NCBI GenBank assembly: GCA_004791255.1
Contig: SRUQ01000001.1
Coordinates: 124,001 to 188,000, forward strand
Direction: 5' to 3'
DNA length: 64,000 nucleotides
Source of the DNA: a bacterium M00.F.Ca.ET.205.01.1.1
GTDB lineage: Bacteria; Pseudomonadota; Alphaproteobacteria; Rhizobiales; Rhizobiaceae
Part shown: positions 27,925 through 37,066 of the stretch, piece by piece
How positions within the stretch are numbered: the stretch's first letter is position 1
Layout: the number at the start of each line of letters is the position of its first letter
Notes under the pieces: model-generated
Database searches by the model: none
The model's input: only the letters and a program-made list of their open reading frames with translations
Told to the model about the DNA's origin: nothing
Made by a program: the position numbers and the translations under genes

Positions 27925-29022
27925 ATGAAGAAACAGCTATTTGGACTGGCTGTGACGATGGTGGCTGCGTACTGTTCAGCCGGCGTCTCGCTGGCGCAGG
28001 ACAAGGTGGTCAACGTCTACAACTGGTCCGACTATATCGACAGTTCCATCCTTGATGATTTCACCAAGGAAACCGGCATCAAGGTCGTCTACGACACCTT
28101 CGATTCGAACGAAATTCTTGAGACCAAGCTGCTTGCCGGCGGGTCAGGCTATGACGTGGTGGTTACGACGGGACCTTTCCTGGCCAGGCAGATTCAGGCC
28201 GGAGTATTCCAGAAGCTCGACAAGTCCAAACTGCCTAATCTGAAGAACATGTGGCCCGAGGTTATGGCGCGCCTGGCCAAGTATGATCCGGGCAACGAAT
28301 ATGCCGTCAACTACATGTGGGGCACCACCGGCATCGGCTACAATGTCGACAAGGTGAAGGCAGCGCTCGGCGACATGCCGATCGACAGCTGGGATGTGCT
28401 CTTCAAGCCCGAGAATGCGGCCAAACTGAAGGACTGCGGCATCAATATCGTCGATGCGCCGGAGGAGACCATGGCCATTGCCATGAACTATCTCGGCAAG
28501 GACGGCGACAGCAAGAAGAAAGAGGACCTCGAAGCCGGCGGTGACATCTACACGAAAATCCGGCCCTACGTCCGTACCTTCAACTCCTCTGCCTACATCA
28601 ACGACCTGGCGAATGGCGACAAATGCATCAGCATCGGCTGGTCGGGTGACGTGCTGCAGGCCAAAAACCGCGCCAACGAAGCCAAAAACGGGGTCAAGGT
28701 CGAATACGTGATCCCGAAGGAGGGCACCTATATGTGGTTCGACAATCTGGCTATCCCCGCCGACGCCAGGCACGTCGATGAGGCACACGCCTTCATCAAC
28801 TACTTGATGCGGCCGGAAGTCATCGCCAAGTCAACCAACTATGTCCAAACCGCCAATGGCAACCTTGCCTCGCAGAAGTTCATCGATGAAGCCGTGTTGA
28901 AGAACCCTTCGGTCTATCCGACGCAGGCAACGCTCAAGAAGCTTTTCACGATATCTTCGTATGGGTCCAAGGAGCAGCGCGTCCTCACCCGTCTCTGGAC
29001 CCAGATCAAGACGGGCAGTTGA
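27925..29022 (+). CDS. Polyamine-type ABC transporter substrate-binding protein (PotF/PotD family), orphan
   Basis: A 365-residue periplasmic receptor with a signal peptide cleaved near SLAQDK. The family start VVNVYNWSDYIDSSILDDFT and ETGIKVVYDTFDSNEILETK is characteristic of the putrescine/spermidine group, as is YMWGTTGIGYN. The ATG follows AGGAGA. It directly follows the kinase/phospho-lyase gene, but no permease or ATPase is found within the window. It must share a transporter encoded elsewhere or serve in sensing. A cationic amino alcohol substrate would suit both neighbours. Confidence 0.9.
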   Translation: MKKQLFGLAVTMVAAYCSAGVSLAQDKVVNVYNWSDYIDSSILDDFTKETGIKVVYDTFDSNEILETKLLAGGSGYDVVVTTGPFLARQIQAGVFQKLDKSKLPNLKNMWPEVMARLAKYDPGNEYAVNYMWGTTGIGYNVDKVKAALGDMPIDSWDVLFKPENAAKLKDCGINIVDAPEETMAIAMNYLGKDGDSKKKEDLEAGGDIYTKIRPYVRTFNSSAYINDLANGDKCISIGWSGDVLQAKNRANEAKNGVKVEYVIPKEGTYMWFDNLAIPADARHVDEAHAFINYLMRPEVIAKSTNYVQTANGNLASQKFIDEAVLKNPSVYPTQATLKKLFTISSYGSKEQRVLTRLWTQIKTGS

Positions 29023-29226
29023 ACGCACATGGACGGGGCGGTCACTGGTCCATTTCTTGGCGGCGCCTCTGATGAAGCTCTGCCGCCATCTTATGACCGT
29101 GCGCGGAAGAATGGCGGGGGATGCGGTCGTCTGTTGGACCGGTAACGCGCAAATCCACGCTCGCGGCGGATACGCGTGCGGAGCCATCCATCGCCAATTT
29201 TGCTTCTAATTCAACTGCGAGGAACA

Positions 29227-30198
29227 ATGCCATTCCAAGATCTGATCCAGCCTGAACTAGGCGCCTATGTCAGCAAAGTGGCTACGCCAGGCGACTTTGC
29301 CCAGTTCTGGGCCTCGACCATCACCGAGGCCCGCCAGGCTGGCGGCAAGGTCGACATCGTACCGGCGCAGACGACACTGAAGACGGTCCAGGCTTTCGAC
29401 GTCACGTTTCCGGGATACGGCGGTCATCCGATCAAGGGATGGCTGATTCTGCCGACGCGTCATGAGGGGCGGCTTCCTCTTGTCGTGCAGTATATCGGCT
29501 ATGGCGGCGGACGCGGCTTGGCACATGAGCAACTGCACTGGGCGGCGTCAGGATTTGCTTATTTTCGAATGGATACACGCGGGCAGGGAAGCGACTACAG
29601 CGTAGGAGAGACCGCCGATCCGGTCGGCTCGACCTCTTCGTTTCCCGGCTTTATGACGCGTGGCGTTCTGGACAAGAATGACTACTATTACCGGCGCGTG
29701 TTCACCGATGCTGTGAGGGCGATAGATGCTCTCCTAGGGCTGGACTTCATCGATCCCGAGCGCATCGCGGTTTGCGGTGACAGTCAGGGCGGCGGCATCT
29801 CGCTCGCCGTCGGCGGGATCGATCCGCGCGTCAAGGCCGTAATGGCCGACGTGCCGTTTCTTTGCGACTTTCCGCGCGCTTTGGGGACTGCCACCCTCGA
29901 TCCCTATTTGGAGATCGTCCGTTTCCTGGCGCAGCATCGCGAGAAGAAGGCGAAAGTCTTTGAAACGCTCAGTTATTTCGATTGCGTCAACTTCGCCCGG
30001 CAATCCAAAGCGGCGGCGCTGTTTTCGGTGGCCCTGATGGACGAAGTCTGTCCGCCCTCTACAGTCTATGGCGCATTCAATGCCTACGCGGGCCACAAGA
30101 CCATGCTCGAATACGAATTCAACAATCATGAAGGTGGGCAAGGCTACCAGGAGCGCGAACAGATGGCGTGGCTCAGCAGCCGGTTCGGTGTCAGCTGA
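29227..30198 (+). CDS. Acetylxylan esterase / cephalosporin-C deacetylase family (CE7)
   Basis: An alpha/beta hydrolase of 323 residues with the CE7 hallmarks: RGQGSD (as DTRGQGSDYS), the nucleophile elbow GDSQGGG, and the late acid and His in ALMDEVCPPSTVYGAFN and NNHEGGQGYQ. These enzymes remove acetyl groups from small oligosaccharides or antibiotics in the cytoplasm; no signal peptide is present. The ATG follows GAGGAA. It is 204 bases after the PotF-like gene in the same direction; functional linkage is uncertain. Confidence 0.9.
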   Translation: MPFQDLIQPELGAYVSKVATPGDFAQFWASTITEARQAGGKVDIVPAQTTLKTVQAFDVTFPGYGGHPIKGWLILPTRHEGRLPLVVQYIGYGGGRGLAHEQLHWAASGFAYFRMDTRGQGSDYSVGETADPVGSTSSFPGFMTRGVLDKNDYYYRRVFTDAVRAIDALLGLDFIDPERIAVCGDSQGGGISLAVGGIDPRVKAVMADVPFLCDFPRALGTATLDPYLEIVRFLAQHREKKAKVFETLSYFDCVNFARQSKAAALFSVALMDEVCPPSTVYGAFNAYAGHKTMLEYEFNNHEGGQGYQEREQMAWLSSRFGVS

Positions 30199-30301
30199 AG
30201 CTGGTTCGGGGCGGCCCTGTCCGCAACATTCAAATCCGCCAATGCGTGGAACGCGGTCTACGCCTCACTGGAGGCGATGATCGTCACCGGTCTGGCTAGA
30301 C

Positions 30302-30447
30302 GAGTGGAAGATCATCCGCGACGAGCATGCCGATGCCGTCGAAGCGATCTGCGCCGGCGAGCCCAGCCGCGTCCGCGCCCTGGCCCGCGCCCATGTGCGG
30401 GGATCACGCGAGAACGTGCTGCGCCTCACTGAAGGCGAAATCGGACT
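30302..30447 (+). pseudogene. Remnant of a GntR/FCD-type regulator C-terminus
   Basis: In one frame the bases read EWKIIRDEHADAVEAICAGE, then PSRVRALARAHV and SRENVLRLTEG. This resembles the end of an FCD-domain regulator (the EH..iv.AI..gd...A....H pattern). There is no start, no DNA-binding domain and no proper stop, so it looks like a decayed fragment. It sits in the 281-base gap between the esterase and the convergent nanR-like gene. Confidence 0.4.
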
Positions 30448-30479
30448 ACCGGGATTTCCTCGCCAAGGTGCCGAAAGCG

Positions 30480-31205
30480 TCAGGTCTCGGGTCGAGCCTG
30501 AAGATCTGCCTGGCCCGCAGTGAATTTGCGCCGGGCATTCTCCAGATGCGCGCGCATCGCCTGCCCAGCCGCCTCCGGATCATGCCGCTCGATGGCTTCG
30601 AAGACGGCCTTGTGGCCGGCGAAGCTCCTGCGGTTCTCCACCTCGGTGTTGGCCATGTGGATACGCTGGTTGATCAGCCATTCCACCAGCGCTTCATGCG
30701 CGGCGAGGAAGATCGGATTGCCGGGGATTTCCGTCAGCACGCGGTGAAAGGCGACATCGGTGACGGCGAAGGCGCGAGCGCGTGGAATGGCGCGTTCGTT
30801 CTCGGCCAGTGCGGCGGCAAGCGCGTCGACCTGCTGGCGCGTCGCCACCTCCGCGGCATGGCGCGCGATCGAGACTTCGAGAAACAGGCGCAACTGCTCG
30901 AAATGGCCAATGCCGTCGGGCTGGTCCATCAACAGATGCGCCGTGCCGGTCAGCTGTTCAAGCATGCCGCGAGGCGTCGGCCTAGTGACCTTTGGCCGCT
31001 CACCGCTGTTGATGCGCACCAGGCCCATCTTCTCCAGCGCAAACAGCGCCTCGCGCACCGAGGGCCGCCCGACATCGAACATCGACATCAGATCGCGCTC
31101 CGACGGCAGCGAGGCGCCGACCGGGTAGACCTCGTCGCGGATCATCTCCTCGAGGCGGAGGCGGACTTCATCGGACAATTTTTTTCGAACCGGCATATTG
31201 TGCAT
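30480..31205 (-). CDS. nanR: NanR-like GntR family regulator
   Basis: A 241-residue FadR-subfamily repressor. The winged helix holds LPSERDLMSMFDVGRPSVRE, and the effector domain has GIGHFEQLRLFLEVSIARHA and FHRVLTEIPGNPIF. These stretches closely follow E. coli NanR as I remember it, including the RINSGERPKVTRP wing. It is divergent from the importer and NanA genes. The ATG at 31205 has AAAAGG 6 bases upstream, and the palindrome GGTATACC lies directly on that ribosome site. E. coli NanR binds GGTATA repeats, so self-repression is likely. Confidence 0.88.
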   Translation of the reverse strand: MHNMPVRKKLSDEVRLRLEEMIRDEVYPVGASLPSERDLMSMFDVGRPSVREALFALEKMGLVRINSGERPKVTRPTPRGMLEQLTGTAHLLMDQPDGIGHFEQLRLFLEVSIARHAAEVATRQQVDALAAALAENERAIPRARAFAVTDVAFHRVLTEIPGNPIFLAAHEALVEWLINQRIHMANTEVENRRSFAGHKAVFEAIERHDPEAAGQAMRAHLENARRKFTAGQADLQARPET

Positions 31206-31213
31206 GGTATACC
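31206..31213. promoter_or_regulatory. Candidate NanR operator GGTATACC
   Basis: The perfect 8-bp palindrome GGTATACC, in context ATGGTATACCTT, touches the nanR start codon and overlaps its Shine-Dalgarno sequence. It contains the GGTATA unit bound by E. coli NanR and fits the general TNGT..ACNA form of FadR-type sites. Only one unit is seen in the 222-base divergent gap, unlike the triple repeat of E. coli. Confidence 0.5.
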
Positions 31214-31427
31214 TTTTAAGCTATTAGACCAGCCAACACAAGCGTGAGCAAGCGCGGAGCTGTGGATTGCGAGGGTTTGAACCCGGCAAGAACGCAGCAG
31301 GAGGCCGCTGCTTGCCGATGGGCGCCCGGACGCGGCAGGCGAAACCGGCAACGGAACAGGCTGAAAAACGGCGTCGCCTCGATCCCGGCCCACGAACGGC
31401 CGACACAATGGAAGGGAGGAGATTTCC

Positions 31428-33029
31428 ATGAGACGATTTTTGATGAGCCTTGTGCCGATGCTTGGACTCGCGCTCGCCACCGGCCCCGCCAAGGCCGCCG
31501 ATGGCGGCACGTTCCGCTCCGCCATGCGCACCGGCTGCATCGAAATGGGCACGCTGCACACCACTTGCGGCCATCGGCTCGACGAGACAGTTATGCAGGG
31601 CCTCGTCCACATCAAATGGACGGGCGACGGCGTGCAGCCGATGCTGGCCGAGAGCTGGAAGACCGCGGATGGCGGCAAGACCTATGTCTTCAACCTGCGC
31701 CATGGCGTCAACTGGCATGACGGCCAGCCCTTTACCGCCAAGGACGTGGTGTTCAGCCTCAACCTCTATGCCAACCCCAAAGTTGGCTCGCCCTGGGCGC
31801 AAAAGCTGTCGGCCGTGGCCGGCTACAAGGCGTTCCAGGACGGCTCGGCCGCCTCGCTCGCCGGGGTGAAGGCACTCGACGACATGACCGTCCAGATCGA
31901 ACTCGACAGCGCCAAGCCGCTGTGGGTCGACCTTCAGCTCATCGCCATCAGCATCTTTCCCGAACACATACTGGGCAAGGTCGCGCCCGGTGACATCAAG
32001 GGCAACGCGTTCTGGGTCAACCGGGTCGGCACCGGCCCGTTCATCTGGAAGAAATACGAGAGCGACCAATATGTCGAGGTCGACCGCAATCCCGACTATT
32101 TCCTCGGCGCGCCCAAGCTCGACCGCATCATCTACCAGATCTACAAGGATGTGCCGCCGATCATCGCCGGGCTGCAGACGCAGGAGGTCGACGCCATGTC
32201 CTATGAGGGCGGCGGCGTGCCGATTTCCGAGCTGCCCCGCCTCGAAAAGCTCGACTATCTCAGCGTGCTGCCGAAATTCTCCGCCGGCCTGCCGACCTAC
32301 CTGCAGTTCAACCTGGAGAACAAGCGCTTCGCAGACGCCCGCGTGCGCCAGGCGATGCTCTACGCCATCGACCGCAAGGCCATCATCGAGACGGTCAAGC
32401 AGGGCGCCGGCGAACTCCTGAACACGCTGTTCCCGCAGGAATGGGCGCGCGCCAAGGACCTCGAGCCCTACGACTACAATCCCGACAAGGCCAAGCAGTT
32501 GCTCACCGATGCCGGCTGGGATTCCAGCCAGCCGGTCGATTTCATCTACTATTATTCCGACCAGATGAACGTCGACACCGTCACCGCCATCCAGAGCTAT
32601 CTGGCGGCCGTAGGCGTCAACATCCAGCCGCGCCTGCTCGACCCGGCGGCGATCAACCAGGTCTATGCCGACGGCAGCTTCCAGATGGGCTTCTTCGCGC
32701 AAGGCATGGGGCTCGATCCCTCGCTCGGCTCGCCGCTGGTCGTGTGCGGCGCCAAGCCTCTCGCCATGGGGTATTGCAACCCCAAGGTCGACGAACTATT
32801 CGACAAGGGGCTGGAATCCAACGACCGCGCCAAGCGTGCCGCGAGCTACCAGGAAGCCTCGCGTATCCTCAATCAGGACCTGCCCAAGGCCTGGCTGTGG
32901 AACGAGGTGCGGCCACTCGCCTTCAACAACCGCATCGTCGGCCTCTCCCAGCACTTCAAGGAACAGCCGCTCGTGATCTTCAACCATGCGGTCTACAACG
33001 AAGTCGAGAAGTGGGAAGTGGCGAAATAG
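31428..33029 (+). CDS. Dipeptide-type ABC transporter substrate-binding protein
   Basis: A periplasmic SBP_bac_5 receptor of 533 residues. The signal peptide ends near PAKAADGG. Family segments are LAESWKTADGGKTYVFNLRH, GVNWHDGQPFTAKDVVFSL, VGTGPFIWKKYESDQYVEV and VRQAMLYAIDRKAII. The start ATG follows a GGGAGGAG-like site. In this setting, with NanR and NanA, the ligand may be sialic acid: the H. ducreyi SatA receptor is from the same broad family. A peptide or glycoside ligand cannot be excluded. A strong hairpin follows its stop. Confidence 0.92.
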   Translation: MRRFLMSLVPMLGLALATGPAKAADGGTFRSAMRTGCIEMGTLHTTCGHRLDETVMQGLVHIKWTGDGVQPMLAESWKTADGGKTYVFNLRHGVNWHDGQPFTAKDVVFSLNLYANPKVGSPWAQKLSAVAGYKAFQDGSAASLAGVKALDDMTVQIELDSAKPLWVDLQLIAISIFPEHILGKVAPGDIKGNAFWVNRVGTGPFIWKKYESDQYVEVDRNPDYFLGAPKLDRIIYQIYKDVPPIIAGLQTQEVDAMSYEGGGVPISELPRLEKLDYLSVLPKFSAGLPTYLQFNLENKRFADARVRQAMLYAIDRKAIIETVKQGAGELLNTLFPQEWARAKDLEPYDYNPDKAKQLLTDAGWDSSQPVDFIYYYSDQMNVDTVTAIQSYLAAVGVNIQPRLLDPAAINQVYADGSFQMGFFAQGMGLDPSLGSPLVVCGAKPLAMGYCNPKVDELFDKGLESNDRAKRAASYQEASRILNQDLPKAWLWNEVRPLAFNNRIVGLSQHFKEQPLVIFNHAVYNEVEKWEVAK

Positions 33030-33047
33030 CGCTGCGAACACTCTCCA

Positions 33048-33076
33048 ATCATGAGGCTCTGCCCGAGCCTCATGAT
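33048..33076 (+). promoter_or_regulatory. Intercistronic 12-bp perfect hairpin after binding-protein gene
   Basis: ATCATGAGGCTC (33048-33059) pairs perfectly with GAGCCTCATGAT (33065-33076) around a 5-base loop. There is no T tract. It lies between the receptor gene and the permease genes, in the same place as the hairpin at 6728-6757, and probably raises receptor mRNA relative to permease mRNA. Confidence 0.7.
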
Positions 33077-33115
33077 CCATCGCCTCGACAGCCTCCTTCA
33101 GCATAGGAGAGGCCG

Positions 33116-34072
33116 GTGCTCAGCTACCTCCTGCGAAAACTGCTGCTCAGCATTCCGGTGCTGTTCGGCGTCACCGTGATCGTCTTCGCCATCGCGCACG
33201 CCATGCCGGGCGACGCGGTGCTGGCGATGATCACGGCGGAGGCGCCGTCGAGCGAGGAGCTGATCGCCATGCGGCGCGGCGAACTCGGCCTCGACCAGCA
33301 GGTCTATGTCCAGTATCTCAACTGGATCGGCCAGGTCCTGCACGGCAATCTCGGCCGCTCCTTCGTCAATGGCCGCGGCGTCGGCGATATCGTCGGCGAA
33401 CGGCTGCCGATGACGCTGGAGCTGATGGGCGTGGCGTTGCTCGCTGCCTTCGTCATCGGCACCACGCTGGGCGTGATCTCGGCGCTGCGGCAATACAAGC
33501 TCACCGACTACTCGCTGACGCTCGCCGGCTTTGTCGGTGTCTCGATACCCGATTTCTTCATGGGACTGCTGCTCGTCTACGTGTTCGCGCTCGAGCTGCG
33601 CTGGTTGCCGTCGTCGGGCATTTCCACGGCTGGCGAGAACTTTTCGCTCCTCGACAATCTCAGGCATCTGGTCCTGCCAGCGGCGGCGCTTGCGCTTTTC
33701 CGCGCCGCGATCTTCATGCGCTATGCCCGCGCCGGCATGCTCGAAGTGCTGAACCAGAGCTATATGCGCACCGCCAAGGCCAAGGGGCTGCGTCCCGGCA
33801 CGATCACGCTGCGCCACGGGCTGCGCAACGCGCTGATCCCGCTGGTCACCGTCTTCGGTCTTGCGCTGCCGACCCTGTTCGGTGGCTCGGTGGTGGTCGA
33901 GACCATCTTTCAATGGCCGGGCATCGGCCTGATGTTCATCGATTCCGTGGTCAACCGGGATAGTCCCGTCATCATGGGCTATGTGCTGATCACCGCCATC
34001 ATCGTCATGCTGGCCAACCTCGCCACCGACCTTGCCTACAGCGTGCTCGACCCCAGGGTGAGCTATGACTGA
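33116..34072 (+). CDS. Dipeptide-type ABC transporter permease (DppB-like)
   Basis: A 318-residue permease with the typical first helix (YLLRKLLLSIPVLFGVTVIV), the DELGL-like segment GELGLDQQVYVQYLNWIG, and the EAA loop around YMRTAKAKGLRPGTITLRHG. The start is a GTG at 33116 preceded by AGGAGAGG. Its stop overlaps the next permease gene by 8 bases. Confidence 0.93.
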   Translation: MLSYLLRKLLLSIPVLFGVTVIVFAIAHAMPGDAVLAMITAEAPSSEELIAMRRGELGLDQQVYVQYLNWIGQVLHGNLGRSFVNGRGVGDIVGERLPMTLELMGVALLAAFVIGTTLGVISALRQYKLTDYSLTLAGFVGVSIPDFFMGLLLVYVFALELRWLPSSGISTAGENFSLLDNLRHLVLPAAALALFRAAIFMRYARAGMLEVLNQSYMRTAKAKGLRPGTITLRHGLRNALIPLVTVFGLALPTLFGGSVVVETIFQWPGIGLMFIDSVVNRDSPVIMGYVLITAIIVMLANLATDLAYSVLDPRVSYD

Positions 34073-34967
34073 CGCCACCGCCGCCGACATGACGATCGCC
34101 GCCGCCACCTCGCGCGGCCTGTGGGGGGAAGCGGCGCGCCGCTTCCTCAACCATCGCCTGGCGACGCTCGGCCTGGTCATGCTCGCCGTCATCGTGCTTG
34201 CCTGCGTGCTGGCGCCATTGATCGCGCATTACGGGCCGAACGACATCGACCTCAGGGGCCGCAACCAACCGCCCGGCGGCATACATTGGCTGGGCACCGA
34301 CGGCACCGGCCGCGATATCTTCGCCCGCATCCTCTATGGCGGCCGCATCTCGCTGACGGTCGGCTTTGTCGCCGTGGCGATATCGGCCGCGATCGGCATC
34401 TTCATCGGCTGCGTTGCCGGCTATTTCGGCGGCAAGGTCGACCTCTTGCTGATGGGCCTGATCGACATGGTGCTGACCTTTCCGCGCCTGGTCATCATCA
34501 TCGCTTTCGTCGCGGTCGTCGGGCCCAGCATCTTCAACACAATGGTGGTCATCGGGCTGCTCAGCTGGCCGTCGATCGCCCGGCTGACACGCGGTGAGAT
34601 CCTGTCGCTGCGCAACCAGGAATTCATTCTTGCCGCGCGCTCGCTCGGCACCTCGCCCTCGACCATCATCCTCGAACACATCCTGCCCAACGTGCTGAGC
34701 CCGATCCTGGTGGCAATCACGCTGGATGTTGCCACCGTCATCCTGCTCGAAGCCTCGCTGTCCTTCCTCGGCCTCGGCGCGCAGGCGCCGGCTGCCAGTT
34801 GGGGCAACATGCTGCGCGATGCGCGCACGCTGTCGATCCTGGAGAGCCAGCCCTGGATGTGGATGCCGCCCGGCGCCATGATCGCCATCGCCGTGCTCAG
34901 CATCAACTTCGTCGGCGACGGCCTGCGCGACGCACTCGACCCGCAGCACATCATGGGTGGCAAATGA
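34065..34967 (+). CDS. Dipeptide-type ABC transporter permease (DppC-like)
   Basis: A 300-residue permease whose features are the early NHRLATLGLVMLAVIVLACV helix, WLGTDGTGRDIFARILYGGR (hallmark of DppC/OppC), and the EAA loop FILAARSLGTSPSTIILEHI. It overlaps the DppB-like gene upstream and the ATPase gene downstream (ATGA), so the four proteins are made together. Confidence 0.93.
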   Translation: MTDATAADMTIAAATSRGLWGEAARRFLNHRLATLGLVMLAVIVLACVLAPLIAHYGPNDIDLRGRNQPPGGIHWLGTDGTGRDIFARILYGGRISLTVGFVAVAISAAIGIFIGCVAGYFGGKVDLLLMGLIDMVLTFPRLVIIIAFVAVVGPSIFNTMVVIGLLSWPSIARLTRGEILSLRNQEFILAARSLGTSPSTIILEHILPNVLSPILVAITLDVATVILLEASLSFLGLGAQAPAASWGNMLRDARTLSILESQPWMWMPPGAMIAIAVLSINFVGDGLRDALDPQHIMGGK

Positions 34968-37039
34968 TGGGCGCCGACATGCTGGCAATCGACAGGGCCG
35001 CAAGGGCGATCGGTCAGCAGGCGGTGCTTTCCGTGCAAGGGCTGAGCGTCGAGTTCGGCCCGAGCGGCAATTCCGTCTATGCCGTCAACGACGTTTCCTT
35101 CGAGCTTGCCGAGGGTGAGTCACTGGCCATCGTCGGCGAGAGCGGCTCCGGCAAATCAGTCACCGTGCAGACGCTGATGGGGCTGATCCGCAAGCCGCCC
35201 GGTCGTGTAACCACGGGCCGCGCGCTGTTTCGTGGCCGTGATCTTCTGGCCATGCCAGACAGCGAGCTGCGCCGGATTCGTGGCCGCGACATCGCCATGA
35301 TCTTCCAGGATCCGATGTCGTCGCTGAACCCGGTGCTGACCATCGGCCTGCAATTGACCGAGGCGCTGCGCGAACACCAGGGCCTTCCGGTAAAGGAGGC
35401 CGAGCGCCAGGCGCTCGACATGCTTGATCTGGTCGGCATCGCCAATGCCGCGCAGCGCATGCAAGCCTTTCCGCACCAGTTCTCGGGCGGCCAGCTGCAG
35501 CGCATCGGCATCGCCATGGCGCTGGTCTGCAAGCCGTCGATCCTGATCGCCGACGAACCGACAACGGCGCTCGACGTCACGATCCAGGCGCAGATCGTCG
35601 AACTTGTCGTGCGTCTGCAAAAACAGCTCGGCATGGCGATCATCTGGATCAGCCACGACCTCAGCCTGGTCGCCGGCTTCGTCGATCGCGTTGCGGTGAT
35701 GTATGCCGGCTCGATCGTCGAGCAGGCGCCGGTGGAGCGGTTGTTTGCGGCGCCTGTCCATCCCTACACGATCGGCCTGCTCAATTCGATCCCGTCGCTC
35801 AACGCGGCAAACACCAGGCTGGTACCGATCAAGGGCGCGCCGCCCAACGTCACCCTGCCGCCGACCTTCTGCGCCTTCGCGCCGCGCTGCGAGCACACCG
35901 TCGCGCGTTGCCGCGAGGCAAAGCCGGTGCTGGAGACGGTCGGCGCCGGCCACGCCACGGCGTGCTGGCGCTGGCGCGAGCTGGCGCAGGCCCCACGCAT
36001 GCCGGCGGCGCCGATCGAGCGGGTTGCGGCGGCACCGGCAAGCCAGGCGCCGCTGCTAGTCGTCTCCGGCCTCAAGGTGCATTTCCCGATCCGCCGGGGC
36101 GTGCTGCGCCGCCAGGTCGGCGCCGTGCGCGCCGTCGACGGCGTCAGCTTCGAGGTGATGCGCGGCGAGACGCTGGCACTGGTCGGCGAAAGCGGTTGCG
36201 GCAAGTCGACGACCGGCCGCGCCGTGCTCGGACTCGAGCGGCCGGACGAGGGCAGCATCCTGTTCGACGGAAAGGACTATGCCGGTGCCACGGGCGATGC
36301 GCTGAAGCAGCGCCGCCGCGACATGCAGATGGTGTTCCAGAACCCATTCGGCTCGCTCAATCCGCGCATGACCGTCGGGCGCATCATCGGCGAGGGGCTG
36401 CGCGCGCAGAAGATCGGCACGCGCGCCTCGCGCGACGCCCGCGTCAGCGAGCTGCTGGCGCTGGTCGGCTTGCGCGAGGCGCTGCGCAACCGCTACCCTT
36501 TCGAGCTGTCCGGCGGTCAGCGCCAGCGCGTCGGCATTGCCCGCGCGCTGGCTGCCAATCCGAAATTCATCATTGCCGACGAGCCGATCTCGGCGCTCGA
36601 CGTCTCCATCCAGGCGCAGATCGTTAATCTGCTCGACGACCTCAAGACGCGGCTTGGGCTGACCTATCTGTTCGTCGGCCACGATCTGTCGATGATCCGT
36701 TACCTCAGCGATCGCGTCGCGGTGATGTATCTCGGCCGCATCGTCGAGACCGGCTCGACGAATGCGGTGTTCGGTGCACCGCTGCATCCCTACACGCGAG
36801 CACTGCTGTCAGCCATTCCGGTGCCCGACCCGAAGGCCGGCGGCACGCGCCGGCGCATCGTGCTGGGCGGCACCGTGCCCGATCCGTCGCGGCCGCCGCC
36901 TGGTTGCCATTTCCATCCGCGCTGTCCGCTGGCGACGGATATCTGCGCCAGGGTGGAGCCGCAGGTGCGCGATTTCGGCGCCAATGGAGCTGGCCGGCAT
37001 CTCGTCGCCTGCCACCATGCCGGTGAAGCAACCCCATGA
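34964..37039 (+). CDS. Dipeptide-type ABC transporter ATPase, DppD-DppF fusion
   Basis: A 691-residue protein with two complete nucleotide-binding domains. The first has GESGSGKS, signature FSGGQLQRIGIAMAL and ILIADEPTTALD; the second, from about residue 365, has GESGCGKST, signature LSGGQRQRVGIARAL and FIIADEPISALD. Each is followed by an oligopeptide-type C-terminal Cys region (FCAFAPRCEHTVARC; CHFHPRCPLATDIC), which in relatives binds an iron-sulfur cluster. Fusion of DppD and DppF is a known variant. Two adjacent ATGs (34964, 34967) are possible starts. Confidence 0.93.
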   Translation: MMGADMLAIDRAARAIGQQAVLSVQGLSVEFGPSGNSVYAVNDVSFELAEGESLAIVGESGSGKSVTVQTLMGLIRKPPGRVTTGRALFRGRDLLAMPDSELRRIRGRDIAMIFQDPMSSLNPVLTIGLQLTEALREHQGLPVKEAERQALDMLDLVGIANAAQRMQAFPHQFSGGQLQRIGIAMALVCKPSILIADEPTTALDVTIQAQIVELVVRLQKQLGMAIIWISHDLSLVAGFVDRVAVMYAGSIVEQAPVERLFAAPVHPYTIGLLNSIPSLNAANTRLVPIKGAPPNVTLPPTFCAFAPRCEHTVARCREAKPVLETVGAGHATACWRWRELAQAPRMPAAPIERVAAAPASQAPLLVVSGLKVHFPIRRGVLRRQVGAVRAVDGVSFEVMRGETLALVGESGCGKSTTGRAVLGLERPDEGSILFDGKDYAGATGDALKQRRRDMQMVFQNPFGSLNPRMTVGRIIGEGLRAQKIGTRASRDARVSELLALVGLREALRNRYPFELSGGQRQRVGIARALAANPKFIIADEPISALDVSIQAQIVNLLDDLKTRLGLTYLFVGHDLSMIRYLSDRVAVMYLGRIVETGSTNAVFGAPLHPYTRALLSAIPVPDPKAGGTRRRIVLGGTVPDPSRPPPGCHFHPRCPLATDICARVEPQVRDFGANGAGRHLVACHHAGEATP

Positions 37040-37066
37040 CACTCTTGGAAAACTGAGGATCCCTAG

